A stretch of DNA of 64,000 bases, from positions 248,001 to 312,000 of the forward strand of contig JARFXP010000003.1 in assembly GCA_029194675.1 (NCBI GenBank), read 5' to 3'. Position numbers and translations under genes: made by a program. The notes under the pieces were generated by a model, which saw only the letters and a program-made list of their open reading frames with translations, had not been told where the DNA came from and did not search any database. This DNA comes from Nitrospira sp. GTDB taxonomy: Bacteria; Nitrospirota; Nitrospiria; Nitrospirales; Nitrospiraceae. Of the stretch, positions 34,461 through 42,826 are shown piece after piece (the first letter of the stretch is position 1; each line of letters opens with the position of its first letter).

Positions 34461-35527
34461 GGCGCGGAGGTGAGGGAGAGGGCCCCTGCGACGGACGCCG
34501 CACCGATCAAGGCCGTTTGCTGGTTCATGATGATTTTCACGGGTATCTGAGTCATGAGTCGTTTGTAGCGACCCTTATTGGCAAAGGCTTTCATGAACGT
34601 GCCGTCTTGAAGCTTGGTGATGAGTTTGGGCGCGATTCCGCCACCCACATACACACCATCGAGGGAGAGCGCCTTCAAGGCGAGATTGCCGGCTTCTGCC
34701 CCATAGATCGAGGCAAAGAGATCCAAGGCTTGTGTGGCAATCTCGGCTTGTCCTTGCAATCCAGCTTGGGCGATCTCGGCGGCTGGATCGCCGACGTTAA
34801 TCTTTTGTGCAAGCCACGTCGGTTCATTCTTCTTGGTGTCGCGCAAGAACTCATAAATGGCATGTAGGCCTGGGCCGGACAGAAGCCGTTCATAGCTGAC
34901 ACGGAGATACTGACTCCGAAGATAGCGAAGGAGTTCGATCTCTTGATCATTGGTGGGTGCAAAATCCGTGTGGCCTCCCTCAGACGGCATGGGACGGTAT
35001 GTTTTGCCGTCCCAGAATAAGATGCCTTCACCCAATCCTGTGCCCGCGGCAATGAGGGCCAATGCCTGACGTTTGTTCGGCGGATTGCCCGCATTCAGCA
35101 CTTCAAGCTCGTCTGGCCGTAGCCACAGAAGGCCATAGGCGGTTGCTTCGAGATCATTGAGTAACTGCGCGCGAGGAATATTGAACTGCTCAGCGATAGT
35201 CCGACCGTCGATAACCCAGGGGAGATTCGTCGTTTGACATCGATTGTCGATAACCGGTCCTGCGACTCCAAAACAGGCTGCCGCCAGCTTCACTGGTTCG
35301 GCAGGTAGGGTGACAAGGTTTTCGTCTTGGGTTTGTTCTTCAGTTTCCGGTGAAGCAGCGGTCGATGGCCCTTTGGGTGGAGTAAGGAACTCTACGAGAA
35401 TGTCTTCCAGGGATTTGTAGTCTCCACTGAGAAAACTCTCCAAACGCAAGGGTTCCGCTCGCTCAGTGGTCCACTCATAGAGCGCTAAGTTTGTTTTAGT
35501 TCCTCCGATGTCTGCTGCGAGAATCAT
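34457..35527 (-). CDS. glk: glucokinase (ROK/glk type)
   Basis: 356 aa from ATG 35527, preceded by AGAGGA. It phosphorylates glucose to glucose-6-phosphate. The N-terminal phosphate-binding ADIGGTKTNLALYEW, the substrate segment LLNDLEATAYG, the IAAGTGLGEG adenosine block and the VYVGGGIAPK C-terminal block match bacterial glucokinases. A glycine-poor, Glu/Thr-rich insertion lies around residues 65-85. Eight bases separate it from pgl and it overlaps rpiA, so glucose entry, 6-phosphogluconolactonase and RpiA are co-expressed here. This suggests use of stored or internal glucose in a chemolithoautotroph. Confidence 0.9.
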   Translation of the reverse strand: MILAADIGGTKTNLALYEWTTERAEPLRLESFLSGDYKSLEDILVEFLTPPKGPSTAASPETEEQTQDENLVTLPAEPVKLAAACFGVAGPVIDNRCQTTNLPWVIDGRTIAEQFNIPRAQLLNDLEATAYGLLWLRPDELEVLNAGNPPNKRQALALIAAGTGLGEGILFWDGKTYRPMPSEGGHTDFAPTNDQEIELLRYLRSQYLRVSYERLLSGPGLHAIYEFLRDTKKNEPTWLAQKINVGDPAAEIAQAGLQGQAEIATQALDLFASIYGAEAGNLALKALSLDGVYVGGGIAPKLITKLQDGTFMKAFANKGRYKRLMTQIPVKIIMNQQTALIGAASVAGALSLTSAP

Positions 35528-35535
35528 ATATCCTC

Positions 35536-36297
35536 TTAGCGTGACAGTTTCTTGAGCTGTTGTGCAGCGGATTGATCGAGCATCCACACGAGTTGACCCG
35601 ATTGCGGTGATATTCTCGCTGCCGGCAAGGAATGATCCGTCTTGGATTCAGACTCGATGACCCGGCGGACCATTTCTGCCTTACCTGGGCCGGTCACAAG
35701 AAACAGTATCACAGCAGCTCGATTCAGAACACCTAGGGTTAACGAGAGGCGAGCCCTGATGCCTGCGGGAGCATGGCCGACCGTGACGAGCTTGGATTGT
35801 TCCTGGAGGGCAGCGGTTCCGGGAAAGAGTGATGCCGTATGGCCGTCTTCGCCGAGGCCGAGAAGGATCAAGTCTAGGCGAGGGAGATCTGGAACAGGAC
35901 ATTGGGTAAGTCTTCGAATCGTTTCCTCGTATTCCTGAGCCGCAGCCATGGGGTCCTCATACTCACCCTTCATCCGATAAATATGGTCGGACCGAATAGT
36001 CAACGGTTGAAACAGTTCCGTCCGAGCCATGCCAAAATTGCTCTCCGGGTGTTCAGGTGGCGTGCACCGTTCGTCTCCAAAGAAAAAAAAGATGCTCGAC
36101 CAATTGAAACGCGAGCTCCACTCAGGGTCGCGTAAAGTTCGGTAGAGACTCCTCGGTGTAGATCCTCCCGAGAGCGCGATCAGACATCGACCGGTGGATT
36201 GAATCGCTTGTTCGCTGACGGCAAGGATGAAGGCGGCTGCTTTCTGCACGCATTCCTGAACGTCGCGCGAAACGTGGATTTCTGGGGTGACAGGCAT
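35536..36297 (-). CDS. pgl: 6-phosphogluconolactonase
   Basis: 253 aa. It hydrolyses 6-phosphogluconolactone in the oxidative pentose phosphate pathway. The family strings are present: ALSGGSTPRSLY (about 43-54), FFFGDERCTPPEHPESNFGMA (about 71-91) and LGLGEDGHTASLFPG (about 147-161). It abuts the small hypothetical frame upstream and is followed by glk and rpiA. A glucose-6-phosphate dehydrogenase, which would precede it in the pathway, is not in this window. Confidence 0.93.
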   Translation of the reverse strand: MPVTPEIHVSRDVQECVQKAAAFILAVSEQAIQSTGRCLIALSGGSTPRSLYRTLRDPEWSSRFNWSSIFFFFGDERCTPPEHPESNFGMARTELFQPLTIRSDHIYRMKGEYEDPMAAAQEYEETIRRLTQCPVPDLPRLDLILLGLGEDGHTASLFPGTAALQEQSKLVTVGHAPAGIRARLSLTLGVLNRAAVILFLVTGPGKAEMVRRVIESESKTDHSLPAARISPQSGQLVWMLDQSAAQQLKKLSR

Positions 36298-36298
36298 A

Positions 36299-36532
36299 TC
36301 AACGGCGAGAGCGCTTAGGACGCTTCTCCAAGGTGACAGGCTGACGACGAGATGGTGGAGTCGCTGTCAACGCCGCTGTGATGCGGTTCACCCTGGCGGC
36401 ATGATCACGGCCTAATGGAATATGAACAGCGTGGCGATGGTGTGCGGTGAATGAGTCGATGTCGCCAATGGTTGTGCTTTCTCCGATATTCCAAGCGACA
36501 ATAGATACCTCATCGGCAAGGGCCCTGTTCAT
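36299..36532 (-). CDS. hypothetical small protein upstream of pgl
   Basis: 77 aa from ATG 36532; an upstream ATG at 36586 gives 95 aa. No ribosome-binding site is clear at either. The protein is basic at its C-terminus (PSRRQPVTLEKRPKRSRR) and has no signal or membrane segment. Its stop lies two bases from the pgl start, so it may be translated as a leader of the sugar-phosphate genes, or the frame may be fortuitous. No family is recognised. Confidence 0.35.
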   Translation of the reverse strand: MNRALADEVSIVAWNIGESTTIGDIDSFTAHHRHAVHIPLGRDHAARVNRITAALTATPPSRRQPVTLEKRPKRSRR

Positions 36533-36606
36533 GATCTGTGGGTAAACAATTGATATCTTATTGAGATTATAGATAAAAGGCAACATGGACTCTAGGCTCT
36601 GCTTCG

Positions 36607-37245
36607 CTACTTATCGGTCGGGCGACGAATGACCAGAGCCATGCCATCAACCAGAGACCAGGCCAAGGATTGTGCATGGTCGACCGATAAGGTCAGGCGA
36701 AGATGAGAAGTGGGCTCCGACGCACGGTCTGTTAAGAGGCTACTCGTCCAGTCCTTCACATTTCGCCATCCCGCTTTTGCCATGAGGACGGCGCTTTGAA
36801 GGAGGCTCTCGCCGGCAACGGACGGAACGACCGTGATGCTCAGCGAGGGATTGAAGGCCAACACATAGTTGGTCGGCATATCGACGAGAGAAATAGGCTC
36901 CTGGTCAATTCCGGCACCCGGTTCGATCTTGCGTCTGACGACCTGAGGCCGTGCAGCCAATCGGTGGATTCCCTTGAGACCCTCCCGTGAGCCTGTGGAC
37001 CATGCAATGATGGGAATTTGGTGAAGGCCGATTCCACGGCCTTTGATGTGAATCGTGCTCCCGCCCAAATCGATCAGGAGATAGGTTTGAGGACGAGCAG
37101 CCAGCTTGAGCTCTTCCTCAAGGACGCGCGTTGCCTCCTTCAGCTCGTTGGGGTTGTTGAGATTCAAGTCGTGAAAGGCTTCGATATCCTTTGCCCAACT
37201 TGGCGTGGTGAAGGCGAGCAGCAGAAGAATGGCGCAGAGGTTCAT
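36607..37245 (-). CDS. exported hypothetical protein
   Basis: 212 aa. A clean signal peptide with a Trp-Ala-Lys junction (MNLCAILLLLAFTTPSWAK) precedes a mature domain of unknown family. The region around residues 55-75 (QTYLLIDLGGSTIHIKGRGIGLHQIPI) looks like the start of an L,D-transpeptidase strand pattern. However, the catalytic HxxC motif found in its two neighbours is missing, so any transpeptidase activity is unlikely. It sits 27 nt behind the first L,D-transpeptidase and may be a degenerate relative that binds the wall. Confidence 0.7.
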   Translation of the reverse strand: MNLCAILLLLAFTTPSWAKDIEAFHDLNLNNPNELKEATRVLEEELKLAARPQTYLLIDLGGSTIHIKGRGIGLHQIPIIAWSTGSREGLKGIHRLAARPQVVRRKIEPGAGIDQEPISLVDMPTNYVLAFNPSLSITVVPSVAGESLLQSAVLMAKAGWRNVKDWTSSLLTDRASEPTSHLRLTLSVDHAQSLAWSLVDGMALVIRRPTDK

Positions 37246-37272
37246 TGGTAGTATCTGCGCGCTCTTGAGGGA

Positions 37273-37923
37273 TCAAAAGATCATGATCGGTGTCCCTACT
37301 CGAGCGAGCTTGTAGACACCTTTAAGATCGCTGTCATTGAGCCGGATGCATCCATGCGTCACGTTTTTTCCCAACAAACGAGTATACAATGTCCCATGGA
37401 TGAAATAGCCTTGGCCGAATCCCAAGGCATATTCGCCGAGGACCCCTTGCTCGGCACGGTCGGCGGCATTTCGTGGCACCGCGAGTCCTTCTTCGATGAA
37501 TGCCCAATCGGGCTTGATCCAGGTGGGATTGGTCAGTTTCGACTTGACGAGAAATTCTCCTCGGGGCGTATCGAAGACCCACTGGCTGTTACCTTCACCG
37601 GGCTTGTCAAGAATTGTCCCGCTACCGGTCGAAGCAATCGCATCGAGAACGACGTGAGCTTGGTGCTTGACATAGAGTCGGTTGCGGGCCGTGTCGACTA
37701 AGATGTACGGCTGGTTCGGCATGAGTTGGGACAGCTGCTTGGAGAGCACCTTATACCGGGCTTGCATTGTACGAAGACCGGCGTTGTCCTGGACAGCCGG
37801 TTGGTGAACGGCTTGGGAAGCTTCGAGCGCTACGAGACCGGGTGTCCGAGCACTCACGACCAGTAACAGCAGTAAGAGTAACAGTAAGACCGCCGCTGAA
37901 GTTGGAAGAAGAAGTCGGCCCAT
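37273..37923 (-). CDS. L,D-transpeptidase (YkuD domain)
   Basis: 216 aa with an N-terminal membrane anchor or signal sequence (poly-Leu stretch, residues 5-23). The YkuD domain begins about residue 72 (PYILVDTARNRLYVK) and ends with the catalytic block, where H176 (FIHGTLY) and C192 in THGCIRLND form the HxxxxxxxxxxxxxxSHGC-type centre. It would cross-link peptidoglycan stems or attach proteins in the periplasm. It lies 10 nt downstream of a second YkuD gene and upstream of the exported unknown protein. Confidence 0.92.
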   Translation of the reverse strand: MGRLLLPTSAAVLLLLLLLLLVVSARTPGLVALEASQAVHQPAVQDNAGLRTMQARYKVLSKQLSQLMPNQPYILVDTARNRLYVKHQAHVVLDAIASTGSGTILDKPGEGNSQWVFDTPRGEFLVKSKLTNPTWIKPDWAFIEEGLAVPRNAADRAEQGVLGEYALGFGQGYFIHGTLYTRLLGKNVTHGCIRLNDSDLKGVYKLARVGTPIMIF

Positions 37924-37933
37924 CAGGCTACAC

Positions 37934-39067
37934 TCAGGTTTCGTCTCTACGCTGGGCGAGTTCAGATAAGGCCATGGCCACCGCGTTCTCTTTCGTCAAG
38001 GCACCGACGATCGTGACCGGCGTCCCGATGGAGACGCCCTCATAGAGAACAGCCATATTCGGATTATCGAGCATGATGCACCCAAGGGTCTGGGCCAAGA
38101 GTTCATTGTCGGCTCCATGGATTTCGATTTGGCCCCCAATGCCTTTGGCCGGACCGATCGTTCCCGCCCTTTTCGCAAGGGCGAATCGCCGACGATCTTC
38201 CGCATTGGGATAATCCAGCGCCAAGGCTCGGTAGAATTGCGTCTGCCCTTGGCCTCGCTTGTCCGTCACACGATACCGACCTTCCGGTGTCGCACCGTCC
38301 CCCTGGAATTGTTTCTCCAACATGCCATTGAACCCCAACCGGACGGAATATGATAACATCTTCCGTCCGCTCTTGTAGAGAGTCAATTCTCGGTCGGCCT
38401 TGCTCACCACGATTGCCGTTGATTGGTGGGTTCGCGACCAGGCGATGGTCTGTTTGGCCAAGGTTTGCCAAAAGGCGATGCGGCTGTCGTCGGCGTATCG
38501 CCCCAATTCTTGGCTGAGTAATGAAGCCTGGGCCTTGAGGGCGTGATCAGCTTTCTCTGCCGCTTGCATGGCTCGTTGAAAGTCTCGTTGCTCGAAGAAG
38601 GAACGGGCCTGTTTAACAAGGAGATCTGTTTGAACGACTTTTTCTCCCAGGAGGATACGCCCATCGATGGAGTCGACCCGCGATGTAATCGTATGAAGCT
38701 GTTCTTCCAGGCGAATCACCTTGTCCTGTGCCGCGCGATGCTGCGACGCTTGTCTCTCGTGCAGCTGGGAGACCGTACGTTCGCCCAGGATGTACAGCTG
38801 CCGGAGTTCATCCTCAAGATCACTCGATTCCCACGGCCATCTGATCAGATCATCGTCCAATTGGACGCGCGCTTTCAGAGAGATCCATTGGCGAACGAAC
38901 TGCCGGTACTCATCAGGGGCGGACTCCGGAGCCCGCATTGCGATTAAATCTTGATCGATGGCTTCAAGGGCTATAATGAGGTCCGGCGGGACTGCTTGAA
39001 CGCAACCGGTCACGCAGAGGACCCAGAGAATCGCGGCAAGCGTCTTATGTCTGTGATTAAGCGCCAT
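37934..39067 (-). CDS. lipoprotein L,D-transpeptidase with N-terminal coiled coil
   Basis: 377 aa. The signal ends in a lipobox (VTGC, C22), so the protein is membrane-anchored. A helical, charged region from about residue 90 to 205 (coiled-coil-like) leads to a YkuD domain from about residue 215. The catalytic Cys is C330 in TLGCIML with H317 in IEIHG; the residue before GC is Leu rather than the usual His, which is worth checking. It overlaps the upstream lipoprotein gene by 11 nt. Together with the next YkuD gene it forms an envelope pair. Confidence 0.88.
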   Translation of the reverse strand: MALNHRHKTLAAILWVLCVTGCVQAVPPDLIIALEAIDQDLIAMRAPESAPDEYRQFVRQWISLKARVQLDDDLIRWPWESSDLEDELRQLYILGERTVSQLHERQASQHRAAQDKVIRLEEQLHTITSRVDSIDGRILLGEKVVQTDLLVKQARSFFEQRDFQRAMQAAEKADHALKAQASLLSQELGRYADDSRIAFWQTLAKQTIAWSRTHQSTAIVVSKADRELTLYKSGRKMLSYSVRLGFNGMLEKQFQGDGATPEGRYRVTDKRGQGQTQFYRALALDYPNAEDRRRFALAKRAGTIGPAKGIGGQIEIHGADNELLAQTLGCIMLDNPNMAVLYEGVSIGTPVTIVGALTKENAVAMALSELAQRRDET

Positions 39068-39686
39068 GCCGTGTGTGACTTCTTCTTGCGGGTTTTCCTT
39101 TTCCCACCTTCGCGAGAGCGTTCTGTATTTCAGTTGACACGCCTTGGCTCATGTCGTGAATAGCCTTTGCCTGGGTTTGCGCAGCCGGATAATCTTCTTT
39201 GTCAATCGAGGCCTGAACCTGTTTCAGTAATGACTTCAACCCTTCCACGTCGTTCTTGATGGCCTCCACCGCCGCCCGATCTTTTCCGACGGGTGCCTTG
39301 GCGACCAAATCTTGCGTTGCCTTCACTGCCTCTTCAGCGACTTGTTGAGCTTGCAGGGCTGCTGCCCTGGCTTCCTCCTTTTTTTGCGTTGAGGTCGCCT
39401 TGATCCGTTCACTATCGGCTTTGGCCGAGGCGGACAGTTGTTGGGTCTTGCCGTAGTCTCGAAATAGGGTGAACTTCTCATCCTGATCGGCGACTTCTTT
39501 CCGCAATGCCGCAAGGGTACCTTCAAGCTTGGCATACTCTTCAGCGCTATAGGTGGCGGCCCCGCTTTCCCGTGCATCTTTGAGAGCTTTTTCCGCTTCC
39601 TGAATCTGCTGGGTGGGAGGCTCCGCACATCCAGCGATCCCAATGAGAGTCACGACAAGAGCAACAACGGATGCTTTTCTCACCAT
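39057..39686 (-). CDS. coiled-coil lipoprotein
   Basis: 209 aa from ATG 39686, preceded by AAGGAGG at good spacing. A lipobox (GIAGC, C20) follows the signal. The mature part is almost wholly alpha-helical with Lys, Glu, Ala and Gln-rich heptads, typical of Lpp-like or DUF4398-type envelope lipoproteins. Its place just before a coiled-coil L,D-transpeptidase lipoprotein suggests a role in anchoring to peptidoglycan; this is inference. It is the first gene of the minus-strand envelope/sugar-phosphate run. Confidence 0.82.
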   Translation of the reverse strand: MVRKASVVALVVTLIGIAGCAEPPTQQIQEAEKALKDARESGAATYSAEEYAKLEGTLAALRKEVADQDEKFTLFRDYGKTQQLSASAKADSERIKATSTQKKEEARAAALQAQQVAEEAVKATQDLVAKAPVGKDRAAVEAIKNDVEGLKSLLKQVQASIDKEDYPAAQTQAKAIHDMSQGVSTEIQNALAKVGKGKPARRSHTRHGA

Positions 39687-40102
39687 ATGAAGAATCCTCC
39701 TTACAGATTCTGCCCGGAGCTGTGGGTAATTCAGTTCTTCCTTCGTTTTATCTATTAATGCGTGGCAGTCCATGATCTGCAGCCGGTGCTACCCTTACAT
39801 AAACCATGAAAATAACCATGAAAAGCATTTCAAGAGAGATGCGCCAGCATAACAGACTTAGACCTTCAGGCATACTAGGACGCCGAAAATATGCAGCAAG
39901 CTCGGTGCCATCGATGATCGTCGTTGTTGGACAAAGATTCATTCTAGTCCACATGTTTATGTTGAGTTTGATCCTCTCTAGGGAGGAGATGTTGTGGCAT
40001 TCTGGTGGCAGGAAGCAAAAGCGCCTCAACACTACGCACATTAAGGTCTGCAGTCTGTCGATGCTACAGGGATCAGAAGGCCAAGGGAGCAGGAACATGA
40101 AA
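39687..40102. other. divergent intergenic region
   Basis: About 400 nt between the lipoprotein gene and rpmH. Only overlapping, weakly protein-like frames occur on both strands. A DnaA-box-like sequence (TTACCCACA complement, near 39721) is a single imperfect match, not an origin. No RNA gene was recognised. Confidence 0.5.
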
Positions 40103-40131
40103 TTGACAGGCCCAAGTGCCTCCCCTATAAT
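40103..40131 (+). promoter_or_regulatory. perfect consensus sigma-70 promoter for the rpmH operon
   Basis: TTGACA (40103-40108), a 17-nt spacer and TATAAT (40126-40131) match the sigma-70 consensus exactly. It lies 52 nt before the rpmH start on the same strand and is the likely start of the rpmH, rnpA, yidD, yidC, mnmE, mnmG transcript. Confidence 0.85.
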
Positions 40132-40183
40132 TCGCTGTTCATTTGAGCTGCTGATTTTAAGGTATGGAATCGAAGGGGGGATC

Positions 40184-40321
40184 ATGTCTTTCACATTTCA
40201 ACAACCGTCCAACTTGAAAAAGAAGCGGGAGCACGGATTTAGGAAGCGTATGAGCACCAAGAACGGGCGCAGGGTACTGGCCCGCCGCAGGGCTAAGGGA
40301 CGAGCTCGGTTGACTGTCTAG
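40184..40321 (+). CDS. rpmH: 50S ribosomal protein L34
   Basis: 45 aa, nearly all basic. The N-terminal [21 protein letters not shown] is close to standard, and [16 protein letters not shown] matches the family end. A strong upstream AAGGGGGG supports ATG 40184. It starts the conserved rpmH, rnpA, yidD, yidC, mnmE, mnmG order. No dnaA lies beside it, so the origin itself is not demonstrated here. Confidence 0.97.
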   Translation: MSFTFQQPSNLKKKREHGFRKRMSTKNGRRVLARRRAKGRARLTV

Positions 40322-40465
40322 ACACATCATGTCGAATGAGCAGGTGTTCTTCGGGTCGCGCTCCAATCGCTCGCGTTGCTGTTGAGCGTGCGTTCACCTA
40401 CCATCTAGAGCCTTCTCCGGGATCATGGACGGGTTGGTTGCTGCGAAGATACACCCCCTTTACCA

Positions 40466-40831
40466 ATGACGGCCAAAGCGCAGGGACGAGATGTCATTTT
40501 TTTGCGTAGTAATCGGGACATTCAAATCGTCAAACATCATGGTCGGCGAACTTCGACCACCCTCTTCAATCTCTTGGCCCACAAGATGGATGAGGCCCCG
40601 AGTCGCGTGGGGATTATCGTCGGGAAGCGATTTGGAAATGCGGTCCGACGGAATCGGGCCAAACGAGTGTTTCGTGAACTGGTGAGGCAATCACATCCGG
40701 ACTTGGCTCCAGGGCGGGGACTTCTCGTGTTTCCAAAGCGGGACGCACTACTGCAATCTCGGGATGGGTTGGTCCATGCATGGAGAACCGCACTTGAGCG
40801 CCTCCACCTTCTTCGACCAAGGGCATATTGA
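40466..40831 (+). CDS. rnpA: ribonuclease P protein component
   Basis: 121 aa. This protein cofactor helps the P RNA cleave tRNA 5' leaders. The diagnostic RNR region is GIIVGKRFGNAVRRNRAKRVFRELVRQ at about residues 48-74. It is downstream of rpmH and one base from yidD, as in most bacteria. The N-terminus is slightly extended relative to the E. coli protein. Confidence 0.95.
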   Translation: MTAKAQGRDVIFLRSNRDIQIVKHHGRRTSTTLFNLLAHKMDEAPSRVGIIVGKRFGNAVRRNRAKRVFRELVRQSHPDLAPGRGLLVFPKRDALLQSRDGLVHAWRTALERLHLLRPRAY

Positions 40832-40832
40832 C

Positions 40833-41042
40833 ATGCAATCGTTGTGTCTGTGGCTTATTCGGGGATACCGCATGGTGATTTCCCCTTTGTATGGTCGCAC
40901 ATGCCGATTCGAACCAAGTTGTTCGCAATATGCCTCCGATGCCATCATCAAATACGGAGTGTTACAGGGGTTTGGATTAGCCATCCTCCGGCTTTTGAAA
41001 TGTCACCCCTTCCATCCCGGGGGAGAAGACCCGGTCAAGTAG
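40833..41042 (+). CDS. yidD: membrane protein insertion efficiency factor YidD
   Basis: 69 aa from ATG 40833, one base beyond the rnpA stop. The conserved GYRMVISPLYGRTCRFEPSCSQYASDAI and a C-terminal LLKCHPFHPGGEDPV match YidD, a small membrane-associated protein that assists YidC-mediated insertion. Three of the conserved cysteines are present. Its place between rnpA and yidC is typical. Confidence 0.95.
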   Translation: MQSLCLWLIRGYRMVISPLYGRTCRFEPSCSQYASDAIIKYGVLQGFGLAILRLLKCHPFHPGGEDPVK

Positions 41043-41080
41043 CGACGATTACCTCTTATTAGAGAAAGCATAGCGTCCTC

Positions 41081-42775
41081 ATGGAAAAGCGAGTCATCGT
41101 ATTCTTGGTACTCTCCCTTGCGATTATCTTTGGGTATGAGTACCTGCTAAAAGAGCTGGGCCTCCTCCCTGAACCGACCATTTCGGAACCGGGCGAGCCT
41201 GCCACGAACAATACGTCATCCCCTGCGAGTACAAGTCCCGCAGCTCCGACGTCAAGGGTTCCTGTGACTAAGGAGGCGTCCCCGGGAAAACCATCTGGTG
41301 GGGACGTCGGGGCTCAAGAAGTGGGTGGTGAACCTTTCGCAAGAGAGTTCGTCGAGGTGGAAACGGATCTGTATCGAGCTAAGTTCACGAGGCGCGGTGC
41401 CGCGCTAATTAGCTGGGAACTCAAACGCTATCACAGCAGTTCTGATGGGAAGGCCCCTGTGCAACTCGTTCGACAAGGAGGCAAGTTTGCCGAGCCCCTG
41501 ACGGTATCAGCCGATGATTCCTCTCATTCAAAGGAATTGAGCGATGGGATCTACAGAGTGGAGAAGGACTTTACAACCTTGGACCGGGACCATCCCACGG
41601 GTCATATGGCCTTTTATTATGATAATCCCGAGACCGGTGTACGCCTAGAAAAACAACTGACCTTTCATGCCGATAGCTATGTCGTAGATATCGGGTTGAG
41701 ATCCAGCGGACTCGCAGGGGCGGTGAAAGTAGGATTGGGGACGAATTTTGGCGTGGTGGATTGGGGAGAAGGGTTCATTGGTTCCGTTGGAGCCGCCTCG
41801 CTCATCGACGAGAAGATTGAAACCGACGCGCCGGAATCCGAGACGGAGCGAAAGGGCGCTTTGAAATGGGTTGCGCTACAAGATAAGTATTTCATTGCCG
41901 CACTGATTCCAAGGACGAATGCGTCCGCTTTGCCTAGAAAACAAGGGGACAAGCTCGTTTCCACGGCGGTTCGTTTGGCTGTCGATTCGTCCGGGGCACC
42001 TCTCGGACTCCGGCTATTCGCCGGCCCCAAGGAGTATGACACGCTTCAGAGTTTGCAAATTAGGCTCGAAGATACCATCGATTTTGGATGGTTCCTTTTC
42101 GGGAGTTGGGACATGGTCCGGGCCGTGGCCAAACCCATCTTCTACGTGCTTCGTTATATCAATGATTATACTCATAATTATGGACTAACGATCATCCTCC
42201 TGACAGTCATCATTAAGCTGTTGTTTGTCCCCTTGCAATACAAGAGCTACACATCGATGAAACAGATGCAGGGCATTCAGCCAAGAGTGGCGGCTCTCCA
42301 GGAAAAATTCAAAGACGATCGTGAACGGTTGAACAAGGAGCTGATCAAACTATACCGAGACCATAAGGTCAATCCTGTGGGCGGCTGTCTTCCTATGATA
42401 TTGCAGATGCCGGTGTTCGTATCGCTGTTCAATATTCTGTATATGACGATCGATTTACGCCAAGCGCCGTTAGGGTTGTGGATTACCGATCTGTCGGTTC
42501 AGGATCCCTACTATATTCTGCCTATCATCATGGGCATCAGTATGGTGGTTATGCAAAAGATTCAACCGACTACCATGGACCCGACTCAGGCGAGAATCAT
42601 GCTGATGCTTCCGGCCCTCATGACGTTCCTATTCATCAATTTTCCGGCCGGCCTCGTGCTGTATTGGTTGACCAATAACCTGCTCACCATTGTGCAACAG
42701 TTCGTCACGGATCGCTTTTTCTTTCGAGCTCCCGTCATAGTCCCGGCTACGGACGAACAAGGCGGCAAGAAATGA
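41081..42775 (+). CDS. yidC: membrane protein insertase YidC
   Basis: 564 aa. YidC inserts and folds inner-membrane proteins with or without Sec. It has an N-terminal helix, a proline- and serine-rich linker (about residues 35-75), a periplasmic beta-sandwich domain, and the conserved 60-kDa insertase core from about residue 360 (LTVIIKLLFVPLQYKSYTSMKQMQ, then NPVGGCLPMILQMPVFVSLFNIL). The core Arg/Lys groove and the coiled-coil segment appear intact. The long linked N-domain fits a Gram-negative YidC. Confidence 0.95.
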   Translation: MEKRVIVFLVLSLAIIFGYEYLLKELGLLPEPTISEPGEPATNNTSSPASTSPAAPTSRVPVTKEASPGKPSGGDVGAQEVGGEPFAREFVEVETDLYRAKFTRRGAALISWELKRYHSSSDGKAPVQLVRQGGKFAEPLTVSADDSSHSKELSDGIYRVEKDFTTLDRDHPTGHMAFYYDNPETGVRLEKQLTFHADSYVVDIGLRSSGLAGAVKVGLGTNFGVVDWGEGFIGSVGAASLIDEKIETDAPESETERKGALKWVALQDKYFIAALIPRTNASALPRKQGDKLVSTAVRLAVDSSGAPLGLRLFAGPKEYDTLQSLQIRLEDTIDFGWFLFGSWDMVRAVAKPIFYVLRYINDYTHNYGLTIILLTVIIKLLFVPLQYKSYTSMKQMQGIQPRVAALQEKFKDDRERLNKELIKLYRDHKVNPVGGCLPMILQMPVFVSLFNILYMTIDLRQAPLGLWITDLSVQDPYYILPIIMGISMVVMQKIQPTTMDPTQARIMLMLPALMTFLFINFPAGLVLYWLTNNLLTIVQQFVTDRFFFRAPVIVPATDEQGGKK

Positions 42776-42826
42776 TGCTCAGTCGGTTTCGATTGATGTG
42801 ACTGATCCTCCCGAACGTGTGGGAAC

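Noticed and set aside
39715-39730. Single DnaA-box-like sequence near rpmH
   Set aside because: One imperfect match with no cluster or AT-rich unwinding region is not an origin.
39806-40321. Frame that includes rpmH as its end
   Set aside because: Only the last 45 residues are L34; the upstream part is the untranslated leader and promoter read in frame.
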